Positions 36,008-44,437 of a stretch of 49,013 nucleotides of DNA are shown piece after piece. Each line of letters begins with the position of its first letter. Positions within the stretch are counted from its first letter, which is position 1. Source of the stretch: Faecalibacillus intestinalis (lineage in GTDB: Bacteria > Bacillota_I > Bacilli_A > Erysipelotrichales > Coprobacillaceae); the NCBI RefSeq assembly GCF_003024685.1, contig NZ_PYLQ01000019.1, positions 1 through 49,013 of the forward strand, in the 5' to 3' direction. Under the pieces are notes generated by a model, which saw nothing but the letters and a program-made list of their open reading frames with translations, had not been told where the DNA came from and searched no databases. The position numbers were made by a program, and so were the translations under genes.

Positions 36008-37786
36008 ATGAAAAAAGATAAGATCTATTGTTTTATAGATAGAATTAAATTCATTTTTAAACTCATAAAAGATTTAAAATTATCATTGTTGATTGTATGT
36101 TTATTTTTATGTGTTATCAATGTTATTTTGCCATACATTACTATGATTAACACACAAGAAATAATTAATAGAATTCAGATAGGGTTATCAATAAGACTTA
36201 TTTTAAAAAGGTTAATAATTTTTTTGATTTTAGGTATCTTATATATAATTTCCTCAAATTTATATAATTTTCTTATATTAAAGTATAAAGAATATTTATA
36301 TCTTGAATTAAATAAGAAATTTCTTGATAATTCTTTAAAATTTAATTTAAAAGATTTTGAAAATCCAGAAGTTTACAATATTATTCAAAGAGCCGAACAG
36401 GAAATAGGAATAAGACCTTATAATATAATTATTTCATTATTATCGATAATTTCACAAAGTGTCAATTTAATATCTGCATTTTTGATATTAACTAAATGGC
36501 ATTTAACATTAATCATTGGTTTTATATTGTTAGCTAGTTTTGCATCAAAATATTTCATTTCAATCAGTAAGAATGAATATGATATTTTAATGAATAGGAC
36601 AAACTATGAGAGAAAGTCATGGTATATTTCTCATTTATTAATAAAAGATGAATATATAAAAGAAGTAAGATTATTTGGATTATCTAAATATTTAATACAG
36701 CAATTTATAGAATTAAGAAGTCGTTTTTTTAAAGAAAATGTAGATGTATTAAAAAGGCAATATATATTTTCTGAAATATACCAGTTAATGAATTATGTCA
36801 TTTCATTTTTTATTATTTTTTTAGCAATATATGAGTCAACTCAAGGAATTATTCTAGTTGGGACAGCTATGACTTATATTAATACTTCTTCAAAGATTGA
36901 GAATGCTATACAGAATATAGTTAGTAATATTTTTGGAATATATAAGGATTCTTTATATATAGATAATATTAAAAAATATTTTAATTATGAATCAAATAAA
37001 TTTTATGGTAATAAAACTTTAAAAAATATAACAACTATAGAGTTTGTTAATGTTTCCTTTAAGTATCCAAATAGGGAAGTGTACGCTATAAGAAATACAA
37101 GTTTTAAAATAAAAAAAGGAGAAATCCTTGCAATTGTAGGGGAAAATGGTTCTGGGAAAACAACTATCATAAAATTATTAAATGGATTGTATGATGAATA
37201 TGAAGGAAATATATTAATAAATGGAATTGAAATAAGAGAAATTGATAAAAAAAGTCTAAGAAATTGTTTAGCAACATTGTTTCAAGACTATAACAAATAT
37301 CAATTTACAATAAAAGAAAATATAGGATTTGGATCAATTGATAACTTGGATGATATTGAAAAAATAAAATACAGTGCAAAAAAGGGCGGAGCAGATCAAT
37401 TTATAAATTGTTTACCTAATAATTATACTCAGCAAGTTGGATACTGGTTTGAAGGTGGAACCCAATTATCGGGTGGTCAATGGCAAAAACTAGGGCTATC
37501 ACGTTTGTTTATGAAAAATGCTGACTGTTTAATTCTAGATGAACCTACAGCTTCATTGGACCCTTTTTCAGAATTAGAAATATTTAAACAACTATATCAA
37601 AATAGTAATGAAAAAATAAACATTATTATTACACATAGATTTATTAATACTGTATTTGCAAATAAAATAATAGTTTTAAAGAATGGAGAGATAATTGAGA
37701 AAGGAAAACATGATGAATTATTAAAGCAAGACGGATTTTATAAGGATATGTTTGATATACAAAGTAGAGGAATAACATTGAATTAA
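36008..37786 (+). CDS. LanT-type lanthipeptide ABC exporter
   Basis: A 592-residue half-transporter (membrane plus ATPase domains) that most likely exports the modified precursor. Five to six N-terminal membrane helices are visible (for example LSLLIVCLFLCVINVILPYI and IIFLILGILYIISSNLY). The ATPase has Walker A GENGSGKTT (about 377), signature LSGGQWQKLGLSRLF (about 487), Walker B LILDEPTASLDP (about 509) and a switch His in IITHRF. There is no N-terminal C39 peptidase, as expected for class I systems that rely on a separate protease. It begins at ATG 36008 behind AAGGAGG and is the first gene of the cluster. Confidence 0.9.
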   Translation: MKKDKIYCFIDRIKFIFKLIKDLKLSLLIVCLFLCVINVILPYITMINTQEIINRIQIGLSIRLILKRLIIFLILGILYIISSNLYNFLILKYKEYLYLELNKKFLDNSLKFNLKDFENPEVYNIIQRAEQEIGIRPYNIIISLLSIISQSVNLISAFLILTKWHLTLIIGFILLASFASKYFISISKNEYDILMNRTNYERKSWYISHLLIKDEYIKEVRLFGLSKYLIQQFIELRSRFFKENVDVLKRQYIFSEIYQLMNYVISFFIIFLAIYESTQGIILVGTAMTYINTSSKIENAIQNIVSNIFGIYKDSLYIDNIKKYFNYESNKFYGNKTLKNITTIEFVNVSFKYPNREVYAIRNTSFKIKKGEILAIVGENGSGKTTIIKLLNGLYDEYEGNILINGIEIREIDKKSLRNCLATLFQDYNKYQFTIKENIGFGSIDNLDDIEKIKYSAKKGGADQFINCLPNNYTQQVGYWFEGGTQLSGGQWQKLGLSRLFMKNADCLILDEPTASLDPFSELEIFKQLYQNSNEKINIIITHRFINTVFANKIIVLKNGEIIEKGKHDELLKQDGFYKDMFDIQSRGITLN

Positions 37787-37852
37787 TTTTGTAAGAAAGT
37801 AGATAAAAGTGGTATTTAAATAAAAATGTATAAAGAAGAGAGGAAAAAATAT

Positions 37853-38470
37853 ATGGAAAATGTATTAGTTATTGGAGCTCATCCTGATGATATAGAATTA
37901 GGATGCATTGGCACAGTGTTAAAGCTAAAAAGTGCAGGTAAGAAAATCATTTATCTTGTTATGACGAATGGAGGAAATTGGGAAAAAAAAACTTACATAG
38001 ATAGGTTATGTGAAACAAAAAATGCAGTAAATAGTGTGAATTTTGATGAAGTAATTATAGGAAATATTAAAGATGGTCATTTGCTTCATAATCCCAAAAC
38101 TATTGATTATTTGTCAAATATTATAAAAAAGTATGAAATAGATACGGTGCTATGTCAATATTTTAAGGATTCTCATCAAGATCATGTAAATGTAGGGTTA
38201 TCTGCAATATCTATATCTTCGATTTGTGAAAATCTATTGTTTTATGAATCCTTAACTAGTACTGAATTTATACCTAATTTATTCATCGATATTAGTGATT
38301 TTGAGGAACAAAAGAAAAGTTTATTAAGAAAGTATACATCACAAATAGAAAAATATAAAAAGAGAAATCAAAATTTATTATCATACATAGAAGCAAAGGA
38401 CAAATTGAATGGAATTAAATCATGTTCCAACTATTCAGAAGGGTTAATGATTTATAAGATGAAAGGATGA
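37853..38470 (+). CDS. PIG-L/LmbE family deacetylase
   Basis: A 205-residue zinc-dependent de-N-acetylase. I chose ATG 37853 (GAGAGG upstream) so that the protein opens with the family strand VLVIGAHPDDIELGC; an upstream ATG at 37826 would add a Lys-rich tail. The metal site is AHPDD (9-13) with HQDH (about 111-114). Family members remove acetyl from GlcNAc groups in GPI anchors, mycothiol, bacillithiol and teicoplanin-type glycopeptides. It is followed by a glycosyltransferase gene, so the likely substrate is an N-acetylhexosamine placed on the peptide. Substrate is inference. Confidence 0.9.
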   Translation: MENVLVIGAHPDDIELGCIGTVLKLKSAGKKIIYLVMTNGGNWEKKTYIDRLCETKNAVNSVNFDEVIIGNIKDGHLLHNPKTIDYLSNIIKKYEIDTVLCQYFKDSHQDHVNVGLSAISISSICENLLFYESLTSTEFIPNLFIDISDFEEQKKSLLRKYTSQIEKYKKRNQNLLSYIEAKDKLNGIKSCSNYSEGLMIYKMKG

Positions 38471-38475
38471 TTAAA

Positions 38476-39789
38476 ATGAAACCTAAAGTAGTAGCATTTA
38501 CAGTTAAACATATCAGTCATATTTTTCCAATAATACCACTTTTAAAATCTATTGATAAGTGGGCAGATTTGATATGCTATATTGATAAGAAAAATATAAA
38601 TATCTTTATTGATAATAATTTAAATTTTAGGGTATATCCTGTAGATTTAGGCGATACTGATTATTTTGAAGAATCGCAACAAGAATTAGAAAAATTTGCA
38701 ATAGAGTTAGCTAATGAGAATTATGAAAAAGCACATTATCATTCGTTGAAACAAGATTTAATAGCATCACATACTATTAACAAAGAGTATTTTGATTTAT
38801 TACTGAAAGATATTAAACAGGAAAAAGTTGATTTAATTATCAGAGATACTGTAGATGTATATGGAGCAGAAATTGCAAGAATACTAAATGTTAAAACAGT
38901 TGGATATATAACTAATAATCTTTATAATGAGGAATACTTTTCTGCTCATGAAGAGGAGTTACATATTTATTTTGCTACATTGCCTATCGAAAATAAGCTA
39001 TGTAATGATTATTATCATAATTTTTTTAAAAAAATTAGAGGTATGAATAAGGAAGTTGAAAAAAAATTAAATGCAGTACACGTAGATTGTTATCATAATT
39101 ATTTATTAGAAGATGATTTTAATTTGATCTTTAGTACGAATTATTTACAACCCAAAGAGGCAATACCTAGTGATAATATTAATAATTATAAAATTATTTA
39201 TCCAAATTTTCATAAATTTGTGATTGAAGACAATGTGCCAGAAAGATTAAAAGAATTTATTTCTAAAAGTAAATATATTATTTACGTTTCTACAGGGTCT
39301 TTTCATTCGGAAGATAAAAAATTTTATAAAGCAATAATTAATTATTTTGCTAATTCAAAATTTAATTTGGTAATTTCTTGTTTGAAGTGGAATTCTGAAA
39401 TTAAAGACTATATTAGAAGTGAAAATTTAGATTCACAGGTTTATGTTGATAATTTTATCCCACAAAAATATGTGTTATCGCATGCAAATTTATTTCTTAC
39501 ATCAGGAGGATTTAATAGTGTATTGGAATCTATTTATTATGAGGTACCAATGATTGTTAGGCCTGTTTCATGTGAGCAAAGAATGAATGGAATTGTTATA
39601 GAAAAAAATAATCTTGGAATAACACTATATAAAAAAAATAAAAGATCCTTACGTGATGAAGTATATTTTTTATTGAATAATAAAGAAATAGAAAATAGTT
39701 TAAAAATGAATTCAAAAGATTTAAAAAATCATTTTGATAATAATTATGAGACAATAAATAAGAGAATAAGGAGATTGATTAATGGTTAA
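38476..39789 (+). CDS. GT1-like (MGT-type) glycosyltransferase
   Basis: A 437-residue GT-B-fold transferase. ATG 38476 has GAAAGG at good spacing; ATG 38467 overlaps the deacetylase stop but sits directly against the ribosome site. The N-terminus PKVVAFTVKHISHIFPIIPL matches macrolide/UDP-glucosyltransferase proteins that recognise small acceptors. The donor-site block is LTSGGFNSVLESIYYEVPMI followed by RPVSCEQRMNG (about 340-372), with Ser where His is usual in HGG. It likely attaches a sugar to Ser, Thr or Cys of the lanthipeptide. Donor and acceptor residues are not predictable here. Confidence 0.85.
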   Translation: MKPKVVAFTVKHISHIFPIIPLLKSIDKWADLICYIDKKNINIFIDNNLNFRVYPVDLGDTDYFEESQQELEKFAIELANENYEKAHYHSLKQDLIASHTINKEYFDLLLKDIKQEKVDLIIRDTVDVYGAEIARILNVKTVGYITNNLYNEEYFSAHEEELHIYFATLPIENKLCNDYYHNFFKKIRGMNKEVEKKLNAVHVDCYHNYLLEDDFNLIFSTNYLQPKEAIPSDNINNYKIIYPNFHKFVIEDNVPERLKEFISKSKYIIYVSTGSFHSEDKKFYKAIINYFANSKFNLVISCLKWNSEIKDYIRSENLDSQVYVDNFIPQKYVLSHANLFLTSGGFNSVLESIYYEVPMIVRPVSCEQRMNGIVIEKNNLGITLYKKNKRSLRDEVYFLLNNKEIENSLKMNSKDLKNHFDNNYETINKRIRRLING

Positions 39790-40483
39790 AGTATTTATAT
39801 TTAATGGCAGCTTGAATAGAAATTCTACAACTGACTATTTAATAAAAAATTTTTTAAATAAGTTAAAACAAAATAGTGACATTGAATTAAGTACATATTA
39901 CTTGAAAAATAAAGAGATTAGTAATTGCATAGGTTGTAGTAGATGTTTTCAAAATAAAGAATGTGTATTGGACGATAAGGATTGTTTTGATAAGGTTAGA
40001 GCAGAAATGTTGGATTCAGATATTATTATAATAGGAACACCGATATATGCAAACAATGTTACTGGATACTGTAAAACATTTATAGATAGAATATCGTCAT
40101 GGTGTCATATTTTTAAATTAATAGGTAAAAGAGGAGTCATTATTACTACAACAAGTAATTCTGGATTGGATGAAGTAAATAATTATTTATATAAAGTGAT
40201 GTCATACTTGGGATTGGCGGATATTGAAGTAATATCTCACCAATTAAATAAAGATAATATTAATAGAACGCTTGATGAAATAGATTATATTTCCTCTAAG
40301 CTAATAAATAATATTAAAAATAATGAAAAATTAAAATTTTCTAAACTTAGTGAGGAATCTTTTGAAAGATTGAAAGAATTTTATCTTTCGGAAAATGCAA
40401 ATATTAATGAAAAAAAATATTGGGAAGAAACGGGAATGATTACATGTGAATCGTTAGATAAAATTATTTATGAAAGGAGGTGA
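39782..40483 (+). CDS. flavodoxin-fold NAD(P)H-dependent oxidoreductase with Cys cluster
   Basis: A 233-residue flavoprotein-like enzyme. The FMN phosphate loop is FNGSLNRNSTTDY (about 6-18), and the second flavin loop is IIGTPIYANNVTG (about 81-93). Between them is CIGCSRCFQNKEC (about 50-62), a spacing seen in iron-sulfur flavoproteins of the FMN-reductase family. In a lanthipeptide cluster it may reduce dehydroalanine/dehydrobutyrine to D-amino acids or modify the C-terminal Cys; both are inference. It is not a LanD-type decarboxylase. The start overlaps the transferase gene by 8 nt, and its stop is 5 nt before the first precursor. Confidence 0.8.
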   Translation: MVKVFIFNGSLNRNSTTDYLIKNFLNKLKQNSDIELSTYYLKNKEISNCIGCSRCFQNKECVLDDKDCFDKVRAEMLDSDIIIIGTPIYANNVTGYCKTFIDRISSWCHIFKLIGKRGVIITTTSNSGLDEVNNYLYKVMSYLGLADIEVISHQLNKDNINRTLDEIDYISSKLINNIKNNEKLKFSKLSEESFERLKEFYLSENANINEKKYWEETGMITCESLDKIIYERR

Positions 40484-40488
40484 AGAAA

Positions 40489-40656
40489 ATGTCAAATTTA
40501 GATGAATTTGATTTGAATCCGGTTGTTAATGTAGAAGATAATAACTCTATTGAACCACATTCAGTTATGTCTGTTTTACCGACTATTTCAATAACAATTA
40601 ATCCACCAACTTCTACATATACGACAAATCCAGGATACACAGAATCAAAATGTTAA
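40489..40656 (+). CDS. lanthipeptide precursor 1 (divergent, 55 aa)
   Basis: A 55-residue precursor with the strongest ribosome site in the cluster (AAAGGAGGTGA). The leader, NLDEFDLNPVVNV, carries the F-x-L-D/N class I recognition box. The core is Ser/Thr/Pro-rich (MSVLPTISITINPPTSTYTT) and ends in NPGYTESKC, identical to the three other precursors. Only one Cys is present, the last residue, so at most one lanthionine ring can form. The central core differs completely from the other copies, suggesting a distinct product or a partner peptide. Confidence 0.82.
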   Translation: MSNLDEFDLNPVVNVEDNNSIEPHSVMSVLPTISITINPPTSTYTTNPGYTESKC

Positions 40657-40683
40657 TAATAAAATGAAAGGAGTGTAAGAAAA

Positions 40684-40872
40684 ATGCCAAATTTAGATGA
40701 ATTTGATTTAGATCCAGTTGTAAGTACAGCAGAAAATGGAAATGATGGAATCAGTCCACAAAGTTACAGTGTTACAACAAAACCTTGTCTTGTAACAGAT
40801 GTTATTTCGGTATTATCACAAGTATCAACAAGTCTTTCTACAAATCCAGGATACACAGAATCAAAATGTTAA
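40684..40872 (+). CDS. lanthipeptide precursor 2 (62 aa)
   Basis: Class I precursor. Leader residues 1-26 contain EFDLDPVVS, the F-x-L-D box recognised by LanB, and end in GISPQ, close to the GASPR processing site of nisin, so cleavage after Gln26 is likely. The 36-residue core runs from SYSVTTKPCLVTDVISVL to NPGYTESKC, with 14 Ser/Thr and only two Cys (35 and 62). Most Ser/Thr must therefore stay free, be dehydrated only, or be glycosylated. First of three near-identical tandem copies. Confidence 0.9.
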   Translation: MPNLDEFDLDPVVSTAENGNDGISPQSYSVTTKPCLVTDVISVLSQVSTSLSTNPGYTESKC

Positions 40873-40899
40873 TAATAAAATGAAAGGAGTGTAAGAAAA

Positions 40900-41088
40900 A
40901 TGCCAAATTTAGATGAATTTGATTTAGATCCAATTGTAAGTACAGCAGAAAATGGAAATGATGGAATCAGTCCACAAAGTTACAGTGTTACAACAAAACC
41001 TTGTCTTGTAACAGATGTTATTTCGGTATTATCACAAGTATCAACAAGTCTTTCTACAAATCCAGGATACACAGAATCAAAATGTTAA
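40900..41088 (+). CDS. lanthipeptide precursor 3 (62 aa)
   Basis: Second copy of the 216-bp tandem unit. It is identical in protein to precursor 2 except Val12 to Ile in the leader, next to the F-x-L-D box. The core is unchanged, so the mature product would be the same. The gene has the same GAAAGGAGTG ribosome site. Confidence 0.9.
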   Translation: MPNLDEFDLDPIVSTAENGNDGISPQSYSVTTKPCLVTDVISVLSQVSTSLSTNPGYTESKC

Positions 41089-41115
41089 TAATAAAATGAA
41101 AGGAGTGTAAGAAAA

Positions 41116-41304
41116 ATGCCAAATTTAGATGAATTTGATTTAGATCCAGTTGTAAGTACAGCAGAAAATGGAAATGATGGAATCAGTCCACAAAGTTACA
41201 GTGTTACAACAAAACCTTGTCTTGTAACAGATGTTATTTCGGTATTATCACAAGTATCAACAAGTCTTTCTACAAATCCGGGATACACAGAATCAAAATG
41301 TTAA
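41116..41304 (+). CDS. lanthipeptide precursor 4 (62 aa)
   Basis: Third copy of the tandem unit. The protein is identical to precursor 2; one silent change is visible in the Pro codon of NPGY. The downstream sequence departs from the repeat directly after the stop. Amplified identical genes argue for dosage of a single core peptide. Confidence 0.9.
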   Translation: MPNLDEFDLDPVVSTAENGNDGISPQSYSVTTKPCLVTDVISVLSQVSTSLSTNPGYTESKC

Positions 41305-41327
41305 CAGTATTATTAAATATAAACTAA

Positions 41328-41414
41328 TAGTAGAAATGTGATGATATAATTATGAACTTTAAATCGCAACTTTAAAGTATATTCAAAATTAATTAATACC
41401 ATCACATTCTACTA
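41328..41414 (+). promoter_or_regulatory. large stem-loop between precursors and lanB
   Basis: TAGTAGAAATGTGATG (41328-41343) pairs with CATCACATTCTACTA (41400-41414), with one bulged A. An inner hairpin, ACTTTAAA...TTTAAAGT, lies in the loop (41356-41378). No T tract follows, so it is more likely a processing or stability element favouring precursor over enzyme mRNA than a strong terminator. Confidence 0.6.
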
Positions 41415-41515
41415 TCTACTATGTTATGTAAATTACATATAATAATTTAAAGGTATTTAACATAAATGTCAATAATTAATATAAAATAATAGATATATTT
41501 AAATGGGGTGATTAT

Positions 41516-44437
41516 GTGGAAAAAAATAAAATTTTATGTCTAGATAATTTCTATGTAAGATATGCAAACTTATCATTTGATAAATTTGAAAAGGTAGCAA
41601 ATCAAAATAACTATACGTTATTTAATGAATTTTATAATAATACATTTAAACAAGATATATTATTAACATCTTCATCATTGTATGCAACTCTTTCTAAAGG
41701 TTGCAAAGATGATAATATATGCTCTCTTTTAAAATATATAATACGTTCATCTACACGTTGTACACCATATAGTTCGTTAAGTGGAGTAGGATTGGGAAGA
41801 TTTACAAACAAAAACAATTATAACATAGATATTCCTAAATTATATTTTAGGGTAGATAATGAATGGTTGCTACCAATTTTACCTAAATTAGAACAAGAAA
41901 TACGTAATGACATTTACGTTGTTAAAAATAAAGATATAGAAGAAAATGATAAAAAAATTGTTAACCACTGGGTTACACATTATTATTTAGAAACAAACAA
42001 GAATACGAATGAAGTAATTATTAATAATACAAGTGTTGTAAAAAAGGTATTAGAATTAACACAATCATATATAAAAAAAGAAGATTTAATAAATAATCTA
42101 TTAGAAATATATGGCTCAGAAAGATTAAGTGATATAAGTAAATTGCTTGATCAACTACAAAAATATGAGATTTTGGTAAGCAATTTACGTTTTTGCCCAC
42201 TTATAAATGATCCATTGAAAGAAATAATTAAAACAGGAGAAAAATTTAATTATCATTCTCCATTACTAGAAAAACTAGGAAAATTCTATTATGATTTATG
42301 CAATCTAAATATAGATTTTTCAATTCCAAAATATGAAAGATTGATAAATGAAATGAAAGATGTATATAATTGTAAAAATATAATTAGAGTTGATAGTTAT
42401 TATGAATCTGTTTTAGATATTAATATTGAAGAAAAAAAGAAATTAGAGGATTATGCAAATTTTATAAATAGTTTTTCTAATGATGAAGATAAGTACATTA
42501 ATCATTGTAAATCTTTTATTGATAAGTTTGGGAATGTAAGGGTTCCTGTAAAATATGCATTTGATAAATATAAAGGAATAGGATTACCAACTAAAATATT
42601 TCGAAATGAAGAAATTTCTGATAACGGAAAAAGGCTTATACATTATCTTAATGAAAATATAAAAAGTGGTAGTGTTATAGATCTATCAAATTTTATGGTT
42701 GAGGATAAAAATAAAGAGAAATATAGAACTAACATGGAATTGGCGTTCTATCCAATTTTAAACGGAACAGAATTAAATTATATTACTAGTCCATTTTGTG
42801 CTTCAAATAATTTATTTGAATCATTTGGTAGATTTAATTATATATTCAGAGAAAATAATTCTAAATTTTTTAATAAAGAGGATATTGATTATGTAGAGAT
42901 AACATATATTCCTAAAAATAGTAGAGTGCAAAACGTGATAAATTGTACAACAGATTGTAATTACTATTTAGAATATACAACCAATACTAATATTCTTGGG
43001 AAAACTAGATTAACCCTTGATGATATTAGTGTTAGTTCTAACGGAAATGAATTTTTTTATTATAACAATATAACAGGAAAACAAATTGCTTTTAACGCAA
43101 ATAATAAAGCACTACGAGATTTTATGCCACCAATTTTAAATTTTATTCTTGATTCTTCTCAAAGAAAAATAAAAAATAATTTGTATTTTTTTAATTTGAT
43201 TAATAGATGGTTAGAAGGATTTGATATTCTACCAGAAATTCGATATAAGAACGTAGTAGTTAGTCCACAAAAATGGAAATTGGATAACAATAAGATAAAT
43301 CTTACAAAAAAACAAAGTTATGAGATTTTTTGTACAAAATTGGACGAAAAAATAAAAACAGATCAGTTGCCTAGTAAGGTGTTTTTTGAATATATGGATA
43401 ACAGACTTTTGTTAGATTTAAATAATGATTTACATAAAAAAATATTATTTCAACAAATTAAATCTAGTCCAAAAGGAATATTAGTAAAAAACTATTTTAC
43501 TGATAATGACTTGATTGTTATAAATGATAGCGGAGAAAAACATGTTTCGGAGCTTATTTTTCAATTTGCTGGAGATAATACTAATTATACAATTCATGAG
43601 ACGTTGTCCTTTAGTAAAGAAAGTAATCGTACCTTATTTCCTTTTAACGAATGGACTTATTTTAATATTTATGTAAAGGATTATTTTCAAGATGAATTTT
43701 TAACAAACTATCTTATGCCATTTTTATTACATGAAAAAACTTATTCATTTATAAGAGAATATTTCTATATAAGATATATAGATGAACTTCCACATATTAG
43801 ATTAAGAGTAAAATCTTCGTATATTAATAAATTTATGGTACATTTTAACGAATTTATTTTAAAGTGTAAAGATATGGGATATGTAGAGAAATATTCTATT
43901 AATGTATATGAAAGAGAGACAGAAAGATATGGTTATGGAAATATTGAAAGATTTGAAAAAATGTTTTGCGAAAATACATATTTTTCATTGGAATTGTTAT
44001 ATTTATTAACAAAAAAAAGAATTGATTACACCAAAGAAAGTCTATATATTATGACAGTGCTTTATATATTGTTTAATTTACATCAAGATGTTTCACAAGT
44101 TTTAAGTATGTATAAGACTATAAATTTTAATAAAAGGGAATATCAAAAAAAATACAAATTTATCGAAAACATTATGTACCCGGATGAAAATTTTATTAAA
44201 TTAAGAAAAAGCTCTTTAGGTACAAAACTATATAGTATATTAGAGAATAGCAATAATCAAGTGTTGGAATATTTCAATTGTGAAAACTATGATAATGACC
44301 AGTTGATAAGTTATTTTCATATGTTTTTTAATCGCTTATTAGGAATTGATAGACGAAAAGAAAATGAATTAAACTGTTATGTTGAAAGGATATTTTATGG
44401 AATTACAAGTAGACAAAAATATTCTAAAACCAAATAG
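41516..44437 (+). CDS. lanB: full-length class I lanthipeptide dehydratase (LanB)
   Basis: A 973-residue LanB that dehydrates Ser/Thr of the precursors using glutamyl-tRNA. GTG 41516 follows GGGGTG; an overlapping ATG at 41514 stops soon. The glutamylation domain opens with the usual block IIRSSTRCTPYSSLSGVGLGRF (shown in part, about 72-93; RxTPxxxxxGvxxG). The C-terminal SpaB-type elimination domain runs from about 718 (WTYFNIYVKDYFQDEFL) through YIRYIDELPHIRLRVK and YGYGNIERFEKMF to about 960. Both domains are present, unlike split thiopeptide enzymes. The 3' end overlaps the lanC start by 41 nt. Confidence 0.93.
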   Translation: MEKNKILCLDNFYVRYANLSFDKFEKVANQNNYTLFNEFYNNTFKQDILLTSSSLYATLSKGCKDDNICSLLKYIIRSSTRCTPYSSLSGVGLGRFTNKNNYNIDIPKLYFRVDNEWLLPILPKLEQEIRNDIYVVKNKDIEENDKKIVNHWVTHYYLETNKNTNEVIINNTSVVKKVLELTQSYIKKEDLINNLLEIYGSERLSDISKLLDQLQKYEILVSNLRFCPLINDPLKEIIKTGEKFNYHSPLLEKLGKFYYDLCNLNIDFSIPKYERLINEMKDVYNCKNIIRVDSYYESVLDINIEEKKKLEDYANFINSFSNDEDKYINHCKSFIDKFGNVRVPVKYAFDKYKGIGLPTKIFRNEEISDNGKRLIHYLNENIKSGSVIDLSNFMVEDKNKEKYRTNMELAFYPILNGTELNYITSPFCASNNLFESFGRFNYIFRENNSKFFNKEDIDYVEITYIPKNSRVQNVINCTTDCNYYLEYTTNTNILGKTRLTLDDISVSSNGNEFFYYNNITGKQIAFNANNKALRDFMPPILNFILDSSQRKIKNNLYFFNLINRWLEGFDILPEIRYKNVVVSPQKWKLDNNKINLTKKQSYEIFCTKLDEKIKTDQLPSKVFFEYMDNRLLLDLNNDLHKKILFQQIKSSPKGILVKNYFTDNDLIVINDSGEKHVSELIFQFAGDNTNYTIHETLSFSKESNRTLFPFNEWTYFNIYVKDYFQDEFLTNYLMPFLLHEKTYSFIREYFYIRYIDELPHIRLRVKSSYINKFMVHFNEFILKCKDMGYVEKYSINVYERETERYGYGNIERFEKMFCENTYFSLELLYLLTKKRIDYTKESLYIMTVLYILFNLHQDVSQVLSMYKTINFNKREYQKKYKFIENIMYPDENFIKLRKSSLGTKLYSILENSNNQVLEYFNCENYDNDQLISYFHMFFNRLLGIDRRKENELNCYVERIFYGITSRQKYSKTK

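Larger units (their letters stand above)
40657..41304 (+). repeat. three 216-bp tandem units carrying precursor genes
   Basis: Starts of the three genes are exactly 216 nt apart (40684, 40900, 41116), including the 27-nt spacer with the ribosome site. Only two base differences were noticed between the copies. The unit boundary matches the 3' end of precursor 1, whose last codons and following spacer are the same, so unequal recombination at that segment probably built the array. Confidence 0.95.

Noticed and set aside
39782-40483. Flavoprotein considered as LanD-type cysteine decarboxylase
   Set aside because: It has flavodoxin-2/FMN-reductase loops and a Cys cluster, not the EpiD-type substrate motif.
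40657-41304. Tandem repeat considered as CRISPR or satellite
   Set aside because: The 216-bp units are complete precursor genes with ribosome sites; there are no short repeats with unique spacers.
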